Source: Astropecten irregularis
Taxonomy: Eukaryota > Echinodermata > Asteroidea > Paxillosida > Astropectinidae
Direction: 5' to 3'
Assembly (NCBI GenBank): GCA_963971285.1
Contig: OZ020258.1
Coordinates: 15,207,390-15,271,389 of the forward strand
Length of the DNA: 64,000 bases
Shown: positions 12,246 through 23,854 of the stretch, in pieces
Position numbering within the stretch: position 1 is the stretch's first letter
Layout: the number at the start of each line of letters is the position of its first letter
The notes under the pieces: model-generated
The model's input: the letters and a program-made list of their open reading frames with translations, nothing else
The model's database searches: none
What the model was told of the DNA's origin: nothing
Position numbers and translations under genes: made by a program

Positions 12246-13900
12246 TTAACAGACCACTACACAACACCCCACACTGAGTAGGTTCTTAAAGTTTTATCAT
12301 CTTGTTAAAATCTGTGGAAACACCAGTCAGGAAAACTTTAAGTTTTCTCAAGTTAAAATCATTTGCCTTTTCTTGTTAATTTGTGGAGTAAACGCAAGGT
12401 TTGTGGGTGGAAGGCTATCCCCACTTTCTATCCCCACTTTGCCGGGTCCGGCAATGCATTTTACATATTGGCCGGTCACGCCGTTTGTACCCGTATAAGC
12501 AAGCTCTAGCTGAAAATGGTGTCAGGCAACATGGAAGCATTATCGGTCACAGTTCTGGTGATCATGTCGTGAAGGAAGCGTCTTCACCAGGCAAGAAGGC
12601 AGAGGTCTGTCTGTTTTGATTTTCACAAGTAGCATCGAGGGTGACCCTGCGCTGTGAGTGTGTAGCACATGTACATGTACCATGAACATGAGCAAGAAAA
12701 TGGACACCTCATTACACAACGTGTTGTCTGCCTTAACCCCGGGATGGTAACCCTGCTCGGGTTCATACTACAATATTTACCCAGGGCTTAGGCTGTTGAC
12801 CCCAAGATTGCCATCCTTAACCCTGGTCGTGAACAGAGTTAACAAATCCCGGGGTAACAGCCATTTATTTTCCCTTACCCCGGGGCAGAAAAAGTCAAGT
12901 GTAAATGCACCCTAGCAAACAAATAACCTGGGGTATCTCAGGGTTAAGATTTGCCTTTAGCTCCGAGATAACCCAGAGATTTTGTAGTGCGAAAAGGGTA
13001 TATCTCCAGGTGTTTAGAGGCCACTCGTGTTGCATAACTCTGAAACCAAACTTCCCTTAATTCACAAGTAGTGATATAAATCACTGGCGAATTATGCACC
13101 CGCTCAAGGTCGCTCTAAACCAGATATGGTCGAGACAGACCGTTCAGATTTCTTATAGACCGGTCTACATAGTCTAGACGAAGATTACAAAGATAGATAA
13201 ATGTGTATAAAGTCTAAGGGCTTTGGGGAAATAAAAATCTGAACAAGCAGTATAGATTTTCCGTATACAGCTATATGCTAATTAATAAAAGCCAATGATC
13301 AGTATGTAATTACTATATAATTGAGTATTCTTTTACTTCGTTCATGTATAATCTTGCTTTTTATATTTGTTTACTCCATCAAATCTCTTGGTTAACTTTA
13401 TAGTTTGTAGTGTAGTGTACGTAGTTTGTAAATAATAAATTTTTTAAGGCTGCAAAAACGCAGGGTCTGATAGCAGTCGGCTGATGACAAAGAAGTCTAT
13501 ACCCTGTTAAAATAAGACAGCAAATAAATAAATAGTCATTTCCTGCCTTGGAGTTGAGTCCGTTGGTTAAATGGTCCGGAGAATTCATCCATACGCTCTT
13601 TCTCCCTACTGAGATGACTGAGTCAATACGGTGACCAACACCTCGTTCAGACTAGGTTCAGACTTTCACTGGCAAACCCATAGCAGAGATTCCAACATTG
13701 GATTTTTAAATCGGGTAGATTTTGCAAGCACAAAGGTAATATCATGTACTAGTTGGTTTTTGTCAAAGAAGTACAGATTGATATCAATTGATATCAAAAA
13801 TATCAAGGAAGATACAGTCACAGTCATCTGTGAAAATTCCAGTCCAATACGGTGCCCACTTTTTGAGAAAATCGTGAGAAACGGCCACAGTATATATTGA
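12246..13900. other. Unassigned noncoding stretch
   Basis: 12735-12900 contains several CCCCGGG/CCCCGGGG blocks in both orientations (CTTAACCCCGGGATGG, ATCCCGGGGTAACAGCC, TTACCCCGGGGCAG), which could be a decayed palindromic element. 13.0-13.9 kb is AT-rich and featureless. No coding region is supported. Confidence 0.35.
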
Positions 13901-13909
13901 ACAAAACAT

Positions 13910-14300
13910 AAATGTTTTTTAATAATTAATATTCCATACTATTTCATAAAACTAGAGGCAATAACCTTTAATTTGAAATCCAACTTTATAGGCTATAACT
14001 TGTACATGTATTTAACTTCCTTGTTTGTTGACAATTTGGCTGACATAAATGCAGACGTTCCCTTTTGCTATTTGGGAACATCTGTTTAAAGATAGTATCA
14101 TACTTTGGTAAGAGACCAGAACAGAAATGTTCACAGATATACTGATTACTTTTAGGGTATGAAGATGATGCTAGTAGAAACCTACCATTAAAATGTTTCC
14201 GCCTGAAATGGTGCATTTATCCAGAAATGAGTAAAACAACGACCAAAAATCTTGTTGAATAAAAGAGAATGTATGATACCACCTTTAAAAATGGGTCCAG
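13910..14300 (+). repeat. Dispersed repeat R2, partial copy
   Basis: It shares ACAGAAATGTTCACAGAT, GGTATGAAGATGATGCTAG and GTAGAAAC...CCATTAAAAT with 44030-44430 and, inverted, with 27490-27890. It is noncoding and of unknown class. The three copies identify it as an interspersed repeat of at least 400 bases. Confidence 0.65.
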
Positions 14301-14569
14301 CATGATCTAATGCTGATAATGCCGAATTATGTACAATTATGGGAAATGGTTTACAAAAGCGACCCGTACCTGTTAAAAAGATGTAAAATTGTTTGTAGTC
14401 CTACCATCCAAATCTGACTTTCTCTAACAGTTTAATAAACAACCCTTCTAGTAGAATTTCCTAGTTTCTGCAATATTGAAAACTCTTTTTACTGAAAAAA
14501 GTGTCACTACATGTATCTTGCTATTGTTAAACCAATAACCAATCATGTAACATGTGAACAACCTTATAT

Positions 14570-15542
14570 CAGGGATGCCAGTGGGTTATCAGTCCAGGGC
14601 CGGAATTTTTTTGAGAATGGATAAAGTAGGCGAATATATGCACGCACGCACGTACGCGCGCGCACCGGACGTAAAAAAGCGCGTATACACATAAGGTGTA
14701 TTTTGGGTGAAACATTGCGGAACCTTTACTCCTAACGTTAGATCATAAACTATTTGTTTTCTGATTCTCATAGTACATCCGTTATGCTTGTGCATTCTTT
14801 GTGCATTTTTGTAATTCACCCACAACTTTTCGAGAAAACATTACGTAAACAGTAGCTCTAACAAAAATTACAAATTGCTTACGTTAACTCAGCGTGATTT
14901 AATTCACCAATCACCATCCTAATGATTCTGTCGGTGGCGAGTTTTTTGGCGCAAGCAAAATGAGCATGCACCGTGCGTGGAAGATTTCCATTCCTAGCGA
15001 ATTTAAGGTAAAAATGACTAAAAATCAATGTCGAAAAGAATTCCTCTGCGGCCATTTGTTCAAAAACATTCGATAAAGTCCACCAAATACCGCTGATCTC
15101 AAATGCACCATGCACGTGTGTAACGAAAGGAACGCTGGTTCCAGCCTCACGACAGTGCATACATTATTTAGGCAGGGAGCCGCGCGCGAACCAGTGAAGG
15201 CATATCAGTCTATTTCGTGAGAATGTATACAAGACCGCATGTTCGCTGTGTAGGCACCGTGCGGTGGAGATATGTCGGCCGTTGTGTGAGCTGTGTCGCC
15301 CGGCCGACCGTACGTGTTGTGTGTGCCGCTCAGCCCATGGCTGAGCAAGTGTTACGTTTCGGTTTTTAGAGCTTGAACGGATGATCTTCCGCTTTTCAGC
15401 GTAAATGTATGTGTTTTTAAAAAGAATATTAAGAATTTCTGTGATTTTCAGCTCCGAACCACAAATGCCGACGGCCGGAGGCTTTTTCAGAAAATATGAA
15501 AAAGCCGGAATTCCGGCAATTGCCGGAAGTCTGGCATCCCTG
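14570..15542. mobile_element. hAT-like non-autonomous DNA transposon
   Basis: The ends are CAGGGATGCCAG (14570) and CTGGCATCCCTG (15531-15542), a perfect 12-bp terminal inverted repeat of the CAG...CTG type common in hAT elements. Both sides are flanked by TTATAT, so at least 6 bp of target duplication remains; the usual 8 bp is not exact. Subterminal CCGG-rich blocks (GGGCCGGAATTTTT versus GCCGGAATTCCGGC) are also inverted. No transposase frame is recognised in the 973 bases. Confidence 0.75.
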
Positions 15543-16346
15543 TTATATATTGTATCGTCCTATCGTCCACACCACTTGATCTGAAATATCTAGCACTGTA
15601 GCAGTCCTTGGCAATTCCACTACGCATTTCTAATCAAGCATTGCCTATATTGCAATGTTATCCGATCAAATGTAAATTCACAATACGTAATTCAGACCTC
15701 TGTATTTCAAACTACATTGTAATATAACTGCTTCACGTTGTACACAATGCGTAATAAACCTCAGAGTTACCTAAACACATCAAACAAGAATATTTTTGGT
15801 ATGATAGTTGTCCTTGAACTTCTTATACTATTGTTACATTTCTGTAATAATAACTCTAACACTCCACAAGTAGATCAGACGAGAGACTGAGAAGTTCTGT
15901 TGCCACTTTACATTTAATATCACGGCAGGCTCACAGCTGCACAGTATAGCATCTTCAAGTACATTAAGTCAAGTATGAATCCGATAAGAATGAATAGTCC
16001 GAAGAGTACGAAAGAATAACGAATAATCACTGGGAAGAGTGAATCAAGAATCAAGAATCTAGAATCTAGAATGAATAATAACTGCTGGGACTGACCACTG
16101 TCCTTTATATAGGCCAACATCTAAACACTTAGCAAAGTAACCAATATGCAAAACTAACAGAGCATGTGCCTATTAGCAAAAACTAGCCAAGCAAGTGCCT
16201 ATAATAGCAAAACTAGCCAAGCATGAGCCTATTAGCAAAGAAGGCAATCTGCAAAACTCTGGTCTTGCACAACACAGTGCAAAGCACTAATTGGATTAGC
16301 AAAGACAGGCTAGCATTCTCAGGCACAAACAGAGCAAGGGCAAACT
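15543..16346. other. Unassigned stretch with short imperfect repeats
   Basis: 16135-16340 contains imperfect repeats built on GCCTATTAGCAAAAACTAGCC and variants, partly in tandem. The repeated region resumes after the 16347-17320 insertion. Nothing coding is seen. Confidence 0.4.
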
Positions 16347-17320
16347 TAGACTTGGGGCCAAGTCTTTCTTAATAGTCCGGGCGGTGATTGTCTCTTTTTT
16401 TCCGCAACTCTCGCGAAACCGCGCGAGACTCATGGCTACGGCGAGAGTTCAGCTCTCGGCCTGGGACCGCTCAAAAAGAAAGACTTGGGAAACCTGTTTT
16501 AGACGCATATATTCATTTATTCACGTATGGGCGTGCTTTGCATTGCGGTTGCCGTAGAGACGGCCGTTAAGACGAGTCCATTTTATTTGAGGGTGTATAC
16601 AATTTCAAATAAGGCAGCAGTGGTGTACTTACTACTTACAGTGGACAGCATTTTCAAATTATGGTTTATGTTCAATTACTTCATAAGTTGAATTATTTAA
16701 TTAATCATTTTGTATTAAGCTGGAACTTAATCTATTAGTTTAACATACGTGCATTAGTTCATGGAAATGAATAATACCCACGGTAAAATGTCAATAAATT
16801 TTTTTTAGCAAGAGTGTGTAGGTTAACATTTACCTGATGTACGTAGGTCTACACAATAGCTACAGTTAGTAAGACGGACTTATAAGATATTCCTATTCTG
16901 CACAAAGAAGATAAAAACAAACATGCACATATTAATTTCACGACCCACAAAGTCTCATAAAAGTCTCATTATTAAGGTCACACTGCAGCTTTATAGCTAG
17001 ATACGTGCGACGGCTGTGGTTGTGTATTCAACGTGAATCAGCCCTGTGTACACGTGCAAGATGTAGCGTAGGCCTACATAATGAATATTCATATATTTAA
17101 TAAAGATTGGCCAATCAGACGCGTCCGTACGATTTCGGCTAAAGAGCCCATTGGCCGTGTAGAAAGTGAAAACAGGTTTCCCAAGTCTTTCTTTTTGAGC
17201 GGTCCCAGGCCGAGAGCTGAACTCTCGCCGTAGCCATGAGTCTCGCACGGTTTCGCGAGAGTTGCGTGGAAAAAAGAGACAATCACCGCGCGGACTAAGA
17301 AAGACTTGGCCCCAAGTCTA
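16347..17320. mobile_element. Mutator-like (MULE-type) element with long TIRs
   Basis: A 974-base element bounded by terminal inverted repeats of 154 (16347-16500) and 152 (17169-17320) bases that are nearly identical. They begin TAGACTTGGGGCCAAGTC and contain GAGACTCATGGCTACGGC. The flanking GGGCAAACT (16338-16346 and 17321-17329) is an exact 9-bp target site duplication. Long TIRs with a 9-bp duplication are characteristic of Mutator-like elements. The interior (16501-17168) encodes no recognisable transposase, so it is non-autonomous. The short open frames at 16388-16570 and 16997-17248 are the same TIR sequence read on each side. Confidence 0.85.
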
Positions 17321-17469
17321 GGGCAAACTAGGCAATGCTAGATAATGTGTAACACATGGACTAACCATAAATACAGCATGGTAGGGTTTTAACCACATAC
17401 AGTATAAAACACAACCATATAACACACTGTACACTGTTTCAGGGAAACTCAACACTATGATATACTGTA

Positions 17470-17494
17470 GTAATAATAATAATAATAATAATAA
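17470..17494. repeat. (TAA)n microsatellite
   Basis: A run of TAA/AAT repeats that directly abuts the end of the inverted Helitron-like unit at 17495. Confidence 0.85.
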
Positions 17495-17532
17495 CTAGAC
17501 ATGTGGTTGTGTTAACAACCACATGTCTAGTT
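17493..17532 (-). repeat. Helitron-like 3' hairpin and CTAG end
   Basis: A near-perfect palindrome with 18-base arms (AACTAGACATGTGGTTGT / ACAACCACATGTCTAGTT) around a GTTA centre. Read on the minus strand, the unit ends in the GTGGTTGT hairpin, then GTCTAG, then T-rich DNA. This is the clearest example of the terminal structure shared by the units at 0-5.7 kb. Confidence 0.55.
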
Positions 17533-18859
17533 AGTGGAACTGTTATGTGAACATGAAAATTATGTTGGAACGTATGTGGTCAATCGTCGCTCATACAATG
17601 GCATATTGAAATAAACACTAAATTTAAACTGCGTGACTGATCAAATACTCAGGTCATGCTGATTGCACTTCGTACACTGACTGATAGCATGTACAAAATG
17701 GCGTCACCTTTAAATTTGTAACATTGTCTGGACGATAACTTCCAGTTAGTTCATTGCAAGTAACTGAACATTTACAGAAGTCATTAAGTGCATACATATT
17801 TTGCAGTTTTTATTTTGTTTGATTAAGACATGGTTTAAAAGTGACCATATCTCAACTTAAAAAAACTTAATTTTAGCCCATGGATTTAGTTGCAGTGTTT
17901 ATGGAACACATTGTCATTTGACAAAATGATGTACAATACTCCGCAACCTACTGTACATGTACATCGATAGCATTTCGATTAAGATTTGGTGCTGGTATTT
18001 AATGATATTAATTAGATTAACATGTACGTGCAAATATCTATGGCAAGATGTAAACAACTAAACAAAGTTTTGAGTCACGCAATTGGACATTACATGTACA
18101 TGAACATGTATGTTCTACACAGTGAATTATGTACGTATATATTATATTATATCATCATATTTTTTGTACATGACCAATTATTTTCACGTAACACATGTAC
18201 ACGTATGTGTACAAAGTTAACGGGCTAATGTGAGAAATTAAACATTCATATAAAATCAAGAGATGGCATAAATGTCCACTTCACATCTATGCTGTAGGCC
18301 CTTTGTTTGGGCCTTTGTATGGATAAAATTTACTGTTAAAAAGTGTATGAGGTGTATCAAACTCCTGTGTTGAGGCTATCACTGAGACAAATTTATGAAG
18401 CACATTCCAATCACCTTGCAATGACTGCCATCTGGTACTAATCAGAGTCTCTTGTAATCACATCAGCACTGAAGCAAGCAATAAATAGTTAATGATAGCT
18501 TGAGTGGTTAAGTACACAAATTAATTGAAAGACCAGATAAGAAACCTGCCTATCATATACAATGGAGGTATACATGGCACCACCTTTAAATATATATAAC
18601 ATTGTCAGGACAATAACTTCCGGTTAATTCATCACAAGTAACTGAACATTTACAGACGTCATTCATCTGCATACGATGTAAATATTTTGCAGTTTTCAAT
18701 GATGTACGTCATGTAATTAAAAAGTATTTGAATAATTACGTCATTTTCCCTTTAACAGCGCATAACTTCCGGTTGAATGACGTCACAATTTCAAATTTCA
18801 AACTTCACATACATGTCAAGGTGCATTAGTGCTTCACACCCATGACATTTGGCAGAAAT
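17495..18859 (-). repeat. Helitron-like unit, inverted copy, split by DIRS-2
   Basis: This is the reverse complement of the second and first halves of unit 3: GTGGAACTGTTATGTGAACA, GGTTGCGGAGT-type words, CAGAGTCTCTTGTAATCAC and CTTCCGGTTGAATGACGTCA. It stops at ...ATTTGGCAGAAATT (18859). The homology resumes after 27010 with CCATTGTTTACTTTC. So the whole 18860-27010 block was inserted into this unit. Confidence 0.65.
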
Positions 18860-19075
18860 TTCCCCAAAATCCGAAGGAATTTTCCATTCTAATAAGAAAA
18901 CACTCACCTCTGTTTACCTACATTTGCATATCAGCGCGCATGCGCACAAAACCTCGCTGAAAAAGTCGCCCAAGCCACCCCCTCCGCTCCCACTGCATGT
19001 CCCCTACAAGAGCCCCTGTTGCACTGAGACTCGTCCTAGTTTTTTTTTTTGGCTGTTGTTTTTACCTGGGAGGGT

Positions 19076-19180
19076 GGTAAACAGAGGTGAGTGTTTTCTT
19101 ATTCATTAGAATGGAAAATCCCTTCGGATTTGGGGAATTCCATTACAGAAAACACCTCACCTCTGTTTACCTACATTTGC
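19076..19180 (-). repeat. DIRS-2 internal complementary region
   Basis: GGTAAACAGAGGTGAGTG...AATCCCTTCGGATTTGGGG followed by AATTCCATTACAG...CTCTGTTTACC. The left part is the reverse complement of the left element end and the right part is the reverse complement of the right end, so the block equals the two ends joined. This is the template region proposed to complete DIRS ends. Confidence 0.8.
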
Positions 19181-19239
19181 AGAGTAGCACCGTAAGATAT
19201 TAACTAGGGTGGGAAGGGACATGCAGCGGTGACGAAAGG

Positions 19240-22085
19240 TCTAAACTGGGCCTCCAGAATGTAAAATGCTGTTTAGACATACAATACCCAGGTGCTGCCT
19301 ATCTGGTTGTAAGGAGCTTTCCGGGTCTATTGGGCTGCTGATCGGCTGACTTCCTGGAGGACTGTCCTGCCCACAGGCTACATCTTTTAGGCAGTAAGAT
19401 GTGAAGGTAGATAGGTTCTTCCAGCATATGCTGCCTTTATTATCTCTGTAACAGAGACTCCAAGCAGGTGGGTCCAAGCTGCAGACATGTTGTGTGTCTC
19501 GTGGACTCTGGATTTCCATCCTCGAGTATCATTCTGAGGACTTACATGGGGGTTTGCCTCCGATACCCATCCATGGCTTTGGATCTTGATCCTTGGCTAT
19601 CGCTCTGGGGGCTTACATGGGGGGTTGCCTCCGTTATCCATCGAGCGATTGTGGTCACAGAGGCTGGACGATGTGGCTGGATGGTTGTGATGAGCCGCAG
19701 CTGATGTAGCCTTGTAATAGCTGGATACGAGCGATGAGTACTGAGAGCTCGTACGGGGCACCACCGTAATCCTCTTCCACTGATGAAAATGCTGCTGAGC
19801 TTGGCAGAAAATAACTGGAGGGGAGAAATAGGCTGACAGATTTTTTGTAGGAATTCTATGATCCCAGCGAGCGTGGCCATGCTCTAAGCAAAGGCATGGA
19901 AGCAGTCTTCTCCATGAAGCTGTAGGAGGTAGCACCGAAAAGTACCAGCTTAGCTGGCTGGAAGCAGTGCCCCATAGCAGATGTGATAACAAGGATAGCT
20001 TGAAGACATGGTTAATTCACCATGGAACCTGCCCAAAGGGCCCTGGTAGATGGTCCCAGGTTATGGAGACCATCTCATGTGGCAGCTATAGGTGCCAAAT
20101 GTCGATCAATAGTTCTCTCCTTACACTGCTAGGTAAAGTGGAGAATTCCATTATCGTAAGTTCATCTGGTAGACCACAGTCTACTTAGGGCCTCAAGGGC
20201 TGTAGCTTCAGACAGAAGGCCAGCTGCTCTGAAAGGAATGTGGACAGCATCCCAGCCCACAGCTGAAAAGGAGGAATGCTGGATCCTGATGCAGGAACTG
20301 AGACCTGAGCCATAGAGTTAGGTCTCGACGAACGTTACAACCTCTTCCTACCAGCTTCGTTGTGAAGGCATACCCATTCATTCGGAGCAGAGTGTATCCT
20401 AATACGCACATGTGAGTAAGTATGGTGAAGGTGTCCAGGAAAGCACCGATGGAGAAGGTCCCTAGGGCAATGGCACAGGGACAGACAGTGGATTCCTTTC
20501 TGGCAGCAGGTGTACTATTCCACAGAGGAGATGTATGCCCGAACTTGAACAGTATTAAATTGTTGAAAATAAAAATGCCCTTATAAATGTATCTGTTGTC
20601 ACACATTGCGGTCAACGGTAGGGATCGGACTAGAACCAGTAGAGGAGTAAAGGGACTCTGGAACGGAATGACTTCAGTGACAGCTCTTTGCTCTGCTGAC
20701 CAAGTGCCGATGATAGGCTGTGCCTCGAGGCATCCGACCAACGTCACAGATGATGCTGCGGGTGAGCTGTGCGTAGAGTTGGGATTCTCCTGGGGATGAG
20801 TCACTGTGTGGCAAAGGCTTGTGGCTGAATAGCAACTCTGCAGAGGAGCCTGCCAGAGGCCAAGTAGAGGACCTCTCCAAGGCGAGAACGTTATCAGGAA
20901 GTAGCCAGTGGGGACTTCCCTGTGTTGGTGACAAAGCCCTCCATAGGCATCAGCAGGACTGATCGTGGGGGCCTAGACAGAGTCCAGTAGAGTTGGGACT
21001 GAAAGGAGACAGTCGTCCAGGTACTTGGCGTAAGAAAGCTACGGTCACCTTGGTGATCGCTGAAAAGGCCCAAGAGGGCCATGAGAGCAGGTAGCGAAGC
21101 TGGTACGAAGTCCCCTGGCAGATGGAAGTTGATGATGCTTGTGGGTAGGAACATGCGAATCGCGATATCGGTAAGCGTCCCTCAGATGGAACGAAGTCGT
21201 CGATCTGCCTGTGGTCAGAAATTGGAAGACAACTGGCCAGGCCTCCATATCTAAGTGCTTTGGTAGGTGACTGGTCGCACTCTTAAGGACTTCTTAGTCG
21301 CAATAGAGAATGCTGAGGGAGGGAAGAAGGAAACTTCTCTCCTAGAGCTGTAGAATTTAGCCGTCTTAATAAAGGTGACCAAATACCGGCTGGTGGGAGT
21401 TGAAATGCGAACTTGGTAGTACGCGGTTCCCAGGTGCTGAACCCCGTAGGTGATGAAGAACAGAAGTAGGCCTAATCCCTCCTCGGTCGATGAGATGGAC
21501 ACCGATAGGCAGAGGCTTACTGCCATAATTCTCACTGAACTCACAGTCATTCCCTCCAAAAGAAGAGCCAGGAGGCAGACTTGGAGCCTACGGATGGGGA
21601 GAGGTGTCTGTCCAAGACAAGAGGACAACATGAAATAAGAGTAGGAAGCAAATCCCAGCACAGCCTCCAGTAGGCGGGAGGCAATCATTGAGAGGAGCGA
21701 AACCTAATAAGAAACCTGACTACCACCATTGTGAAGGAAGGATTTCAAAAACGAGGAGCGAGAGAGTCAGACGGTAAAAGGAGAATAGGATCTCGATCCT
21801 AAGGTCGAGACCCAAGCATTGGATTAGAGACAAGAGGCTAGGGTGTAGGATCTGACGTCAAAGGAAGTGTACGGCCTTGTGGGAGGCAACGGGGTAGAGA
21901 AGAACCTCAGAAAATCATCCAGGTCAGTAACAAATGCACTTGGATTCACTAAGGAGGTGAAGTGAAGAAAGCAAAAGAACGTAGATACTAGGCAACCAAA
22001 GGGTCTGGGACCCTGTCCCTGCCGCCAGCTGGAAAAAGGTTGACTACGGCCTGCTAAGGGGAAACAACACCCAGCAACCAAGGTG
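19240..22085 (-). pseudogene. DIRS-2 body remnant (recombinase, RNase H/RT traces)
   Basis: The minus strand has only broken frames. 19542-19880 contains TTIARWITEATPHVS, matching the STIARWIVDT motif of the DIRS-1 recombinase remnant. Around 20940-20980 one frame reads SPADAYGGLCHQ, which resembles the TDASLEGWGA RNase H start of DIRS-3. 20208-20804 contains GTWSAEQRAVTEV, which resembles the next RNase H block. The order (recombinase left, RT/RNase H right) and strand agree with the element ends. Longer open frames here (20208-20804, 198 codons) mix frames and are not intact genes. Confidence 0.5.
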
Positions 22086-22320
22086 ATAGGAGAAAAGAGA
22101 GAGAGTTGACATGGTTTCAGAAGCTATCACAAGAATCAGGAGACCAAGCTGGTAATAAACCATGCACTGTAAATAGGAAGGAGCTATCTCCTAAAGACAG
22201 CCCGACAGATGTAAAACTCCAACCAGAGCTACCCAACCCACAAAGGATTTAAACAAGTCTCAAGGAGAGCCTGCCAAAGAAAAACCCAAAGTCATAACTT
22301 GTGCTCAAGCACGTTGGGTC
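22086..22320. other. Junction between DIRS-2 body and DIRS-3
   Basis: A purine-rich stretch without recognisable coding content. The expected outer 3' terminal repeat of DIRS-3 is not found here. Confidence 0.4.
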
Positions 22321-22349
22321 GGGAGTCACGTGACTCCTCATTACGGTAA

Positions 22350-22440
22350 TGCATCGGTAGAATCCTAATTAAACATCACTTCGCTCGTTTAATTGGGAGA
22401 TTCTACCTCATCATTACCTCCATTCAGACTCACGTGAGAC
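22350..22440 (-). repeat. DIRS-3 internal complementary region / inner ITR
   Basis: A hairpin (GGTAGAATCCTAATTAAAC versus GTTTAATTGGGAGATTCTAC), followed at 22401 by the 38-base inverted match to the right end. The layout is the same as in DIRS-1 and DIRS-2, and the three loops share a CTTCG/CTTGG core. Confidence 0.7.
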
Positions 22441-22711
22441 TTTAAAGCGGAACAGTGTAATGAAGTTCCATAACACAACAGACTGCAAACCTGAGTACTT
22501 CTCCAGATATTTTATTCTGTGCCTTCTCTGTCACTTTACATTCCAACTCATCAAATTCAACAAATCGAAGACTGATTTGTCATGTTTAACAAAATAAAGC
22601 ATGGAACAATTCAACAGACAAAACCGGCCACTTACCAGTTAACTCATCTCTGTCATGTAAAGAAACCAATCCTTGACCTATTACTTTGGTAATTCAACAA
22701 ATACTTTATTA

Positions 22712-23854
22712 CTAATTCCTGTTTAATACAGCCTTTGAAAACTGACTTTGTGCTCCCTCTGAGCACAGAATGCTGTTACTTCTGTTATAAAACTTGGCAA
22801 ACGTCGTTGAATTTGTCCAACCTGCTGTCTGCAAGATTAAGTTGATTGGTACACCTTTATTAGCTGCTGCCGAGGTTGAGGCAGCTCTGAAGCTGTGTGC
22901 TTTGAACTGTGATACATCCACACCTGCCTCGTCTAAAGATCGTTTTAACCAACGAGAAACAGTAGCCGTGCCTACCTCCTTGTGCGGCACTGTATAGCTT
23001 AGAAACAATTTTGACCTGGAATTTCGATAACGCTTTGTTCTTTTCAAATATTCCAACAGGGTTCTCAAAACACATATACTTTTATCATGAGGATATGCTG
23101 AAAGTACAACCTGCGGTTGAGGTCTGCCTGGTCTGGAGGTTTTAATCAAATCAGTTATTTTAATGCAAACCTGTTTGTTCCTAACCTTCATGTTGGATAC
23201 GTTAAATAAACTTAACGTTTGAGCCCGCTGTCCAGTTGTGAGTGCACATAAACATACCAGTTTGTAAGTCAATTGTTTTAATGCAATGGACTGTAATGGC
23301 TCCATCTTACTAATATAGTTAAGTAAAATACCAACATCCCATGTATGGGTGTATGGGGGGTACTGAGGCCTTAAATTAAATAGCCCTCGCATGAAACGAA
23401 TAACCAAAGGATGGCTACCAAATTTGGTTTTAATGTCTGATGTTGACCAAAGCAGCGATGATAACGCACTTCGTGCTATGTTCACAGTGCTGTATTTTGC
23501 CCCAGAGTGGACTAGTTCGGTGAGGAACTCCAACGTCAAAGTTACATTCGCGTGAACTGGATCAGCCGCCCGTTCAGAGCAGAAACGAAGCCACCTCTCG
23601 ATTGCCGATGCATATTGCTTCTTGGTGCTCGGCCTCCATGACTGGAGGATGATGTCGGTAGTTCTGCTTGAAACCCCTCTTGAGCCGAGCGATCGCCGGA
23701 TAAGAGCGAAACACACATTGTCAGTCGGCCCTGTAGTGGATGGTGCTGCTGTGGGGCCTGTTGTAATGTCAACAGCTCGGGTGATCTGGGTAGTGTGATT
23801 GGTGTCGCAATCATCAGTCGTAGCATTCGAGGGAACCAATGCTGGGTTGTCCAC
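22712..23854 (-). CDS. DIRS tyrosine recombinase
   Basis: An intact 380-residue frame. It is a phage-integrase-type tyrosine recombinase expected to join the circular DNA intermediate of the element into the genome. The N-terminal core-binding part lies around residues 65-150 (LQSWRPSTKKQYASAIERW). The catalytic part shows an Arg in TTGQRAQTLSLF, the H-x-x-R box in HSFRAASTSAA, a conserved GW in LQTAGWTNS, and the presumed nucleophile Tyr in FAKFYNRS near the C-terminus. Its start lies within the 3' end of the RT/RNase H frame, so the two overlap by about 310 bases in different frames, which is usual in DIRS elements. It lies immediately upstream of the complementary region. This is one of the few undamaged proteins in the window. 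Confidence 0.9.
   Translation of the reverse strand: MDNPALVPSNATTDDCDTNHTTQITRAVDITTGPTAAPSTTGPTDNVCFALIRRSLGSRGVSSRTTDIILQSWRPSTKKQYASAIERWLRFCSERAADPVHANVTLTLEFLTELVHSGAKYSTVNIARSALSSLLWSTSDIKTKFGSHPLVIRFMRGLFNLRPQYPPYTHTWDVGILLNYISKMEPLQSIALKQLTYKLVCLCALTTGQRAQTLSLFNVSNMKVRNKQVCIKITDLIKTSRPGRPQPQVVLSAYPHDKSICVLRTLLEYLKRTKRYRNSRSKLFLSYTVPHKEVGTATVSRWLKRSLDEAGVDVSQFKAHSFRAASTSAAANKGVPINLILQTAGWTNSTTFAKFYNRSNSILCSEGAQSQFSKAVLNRN

Noticed and set aside
12735..12900. CCCCGGGG palindromes as a transposon
   Set aside because: No consistent arms, ends or duplication could be defined.
20208..20804. 198-codon minus open frame as an intact gene
   Set aside because: It reads through several frames of a decayed DIRS body; only short blocks resemble RNase H.
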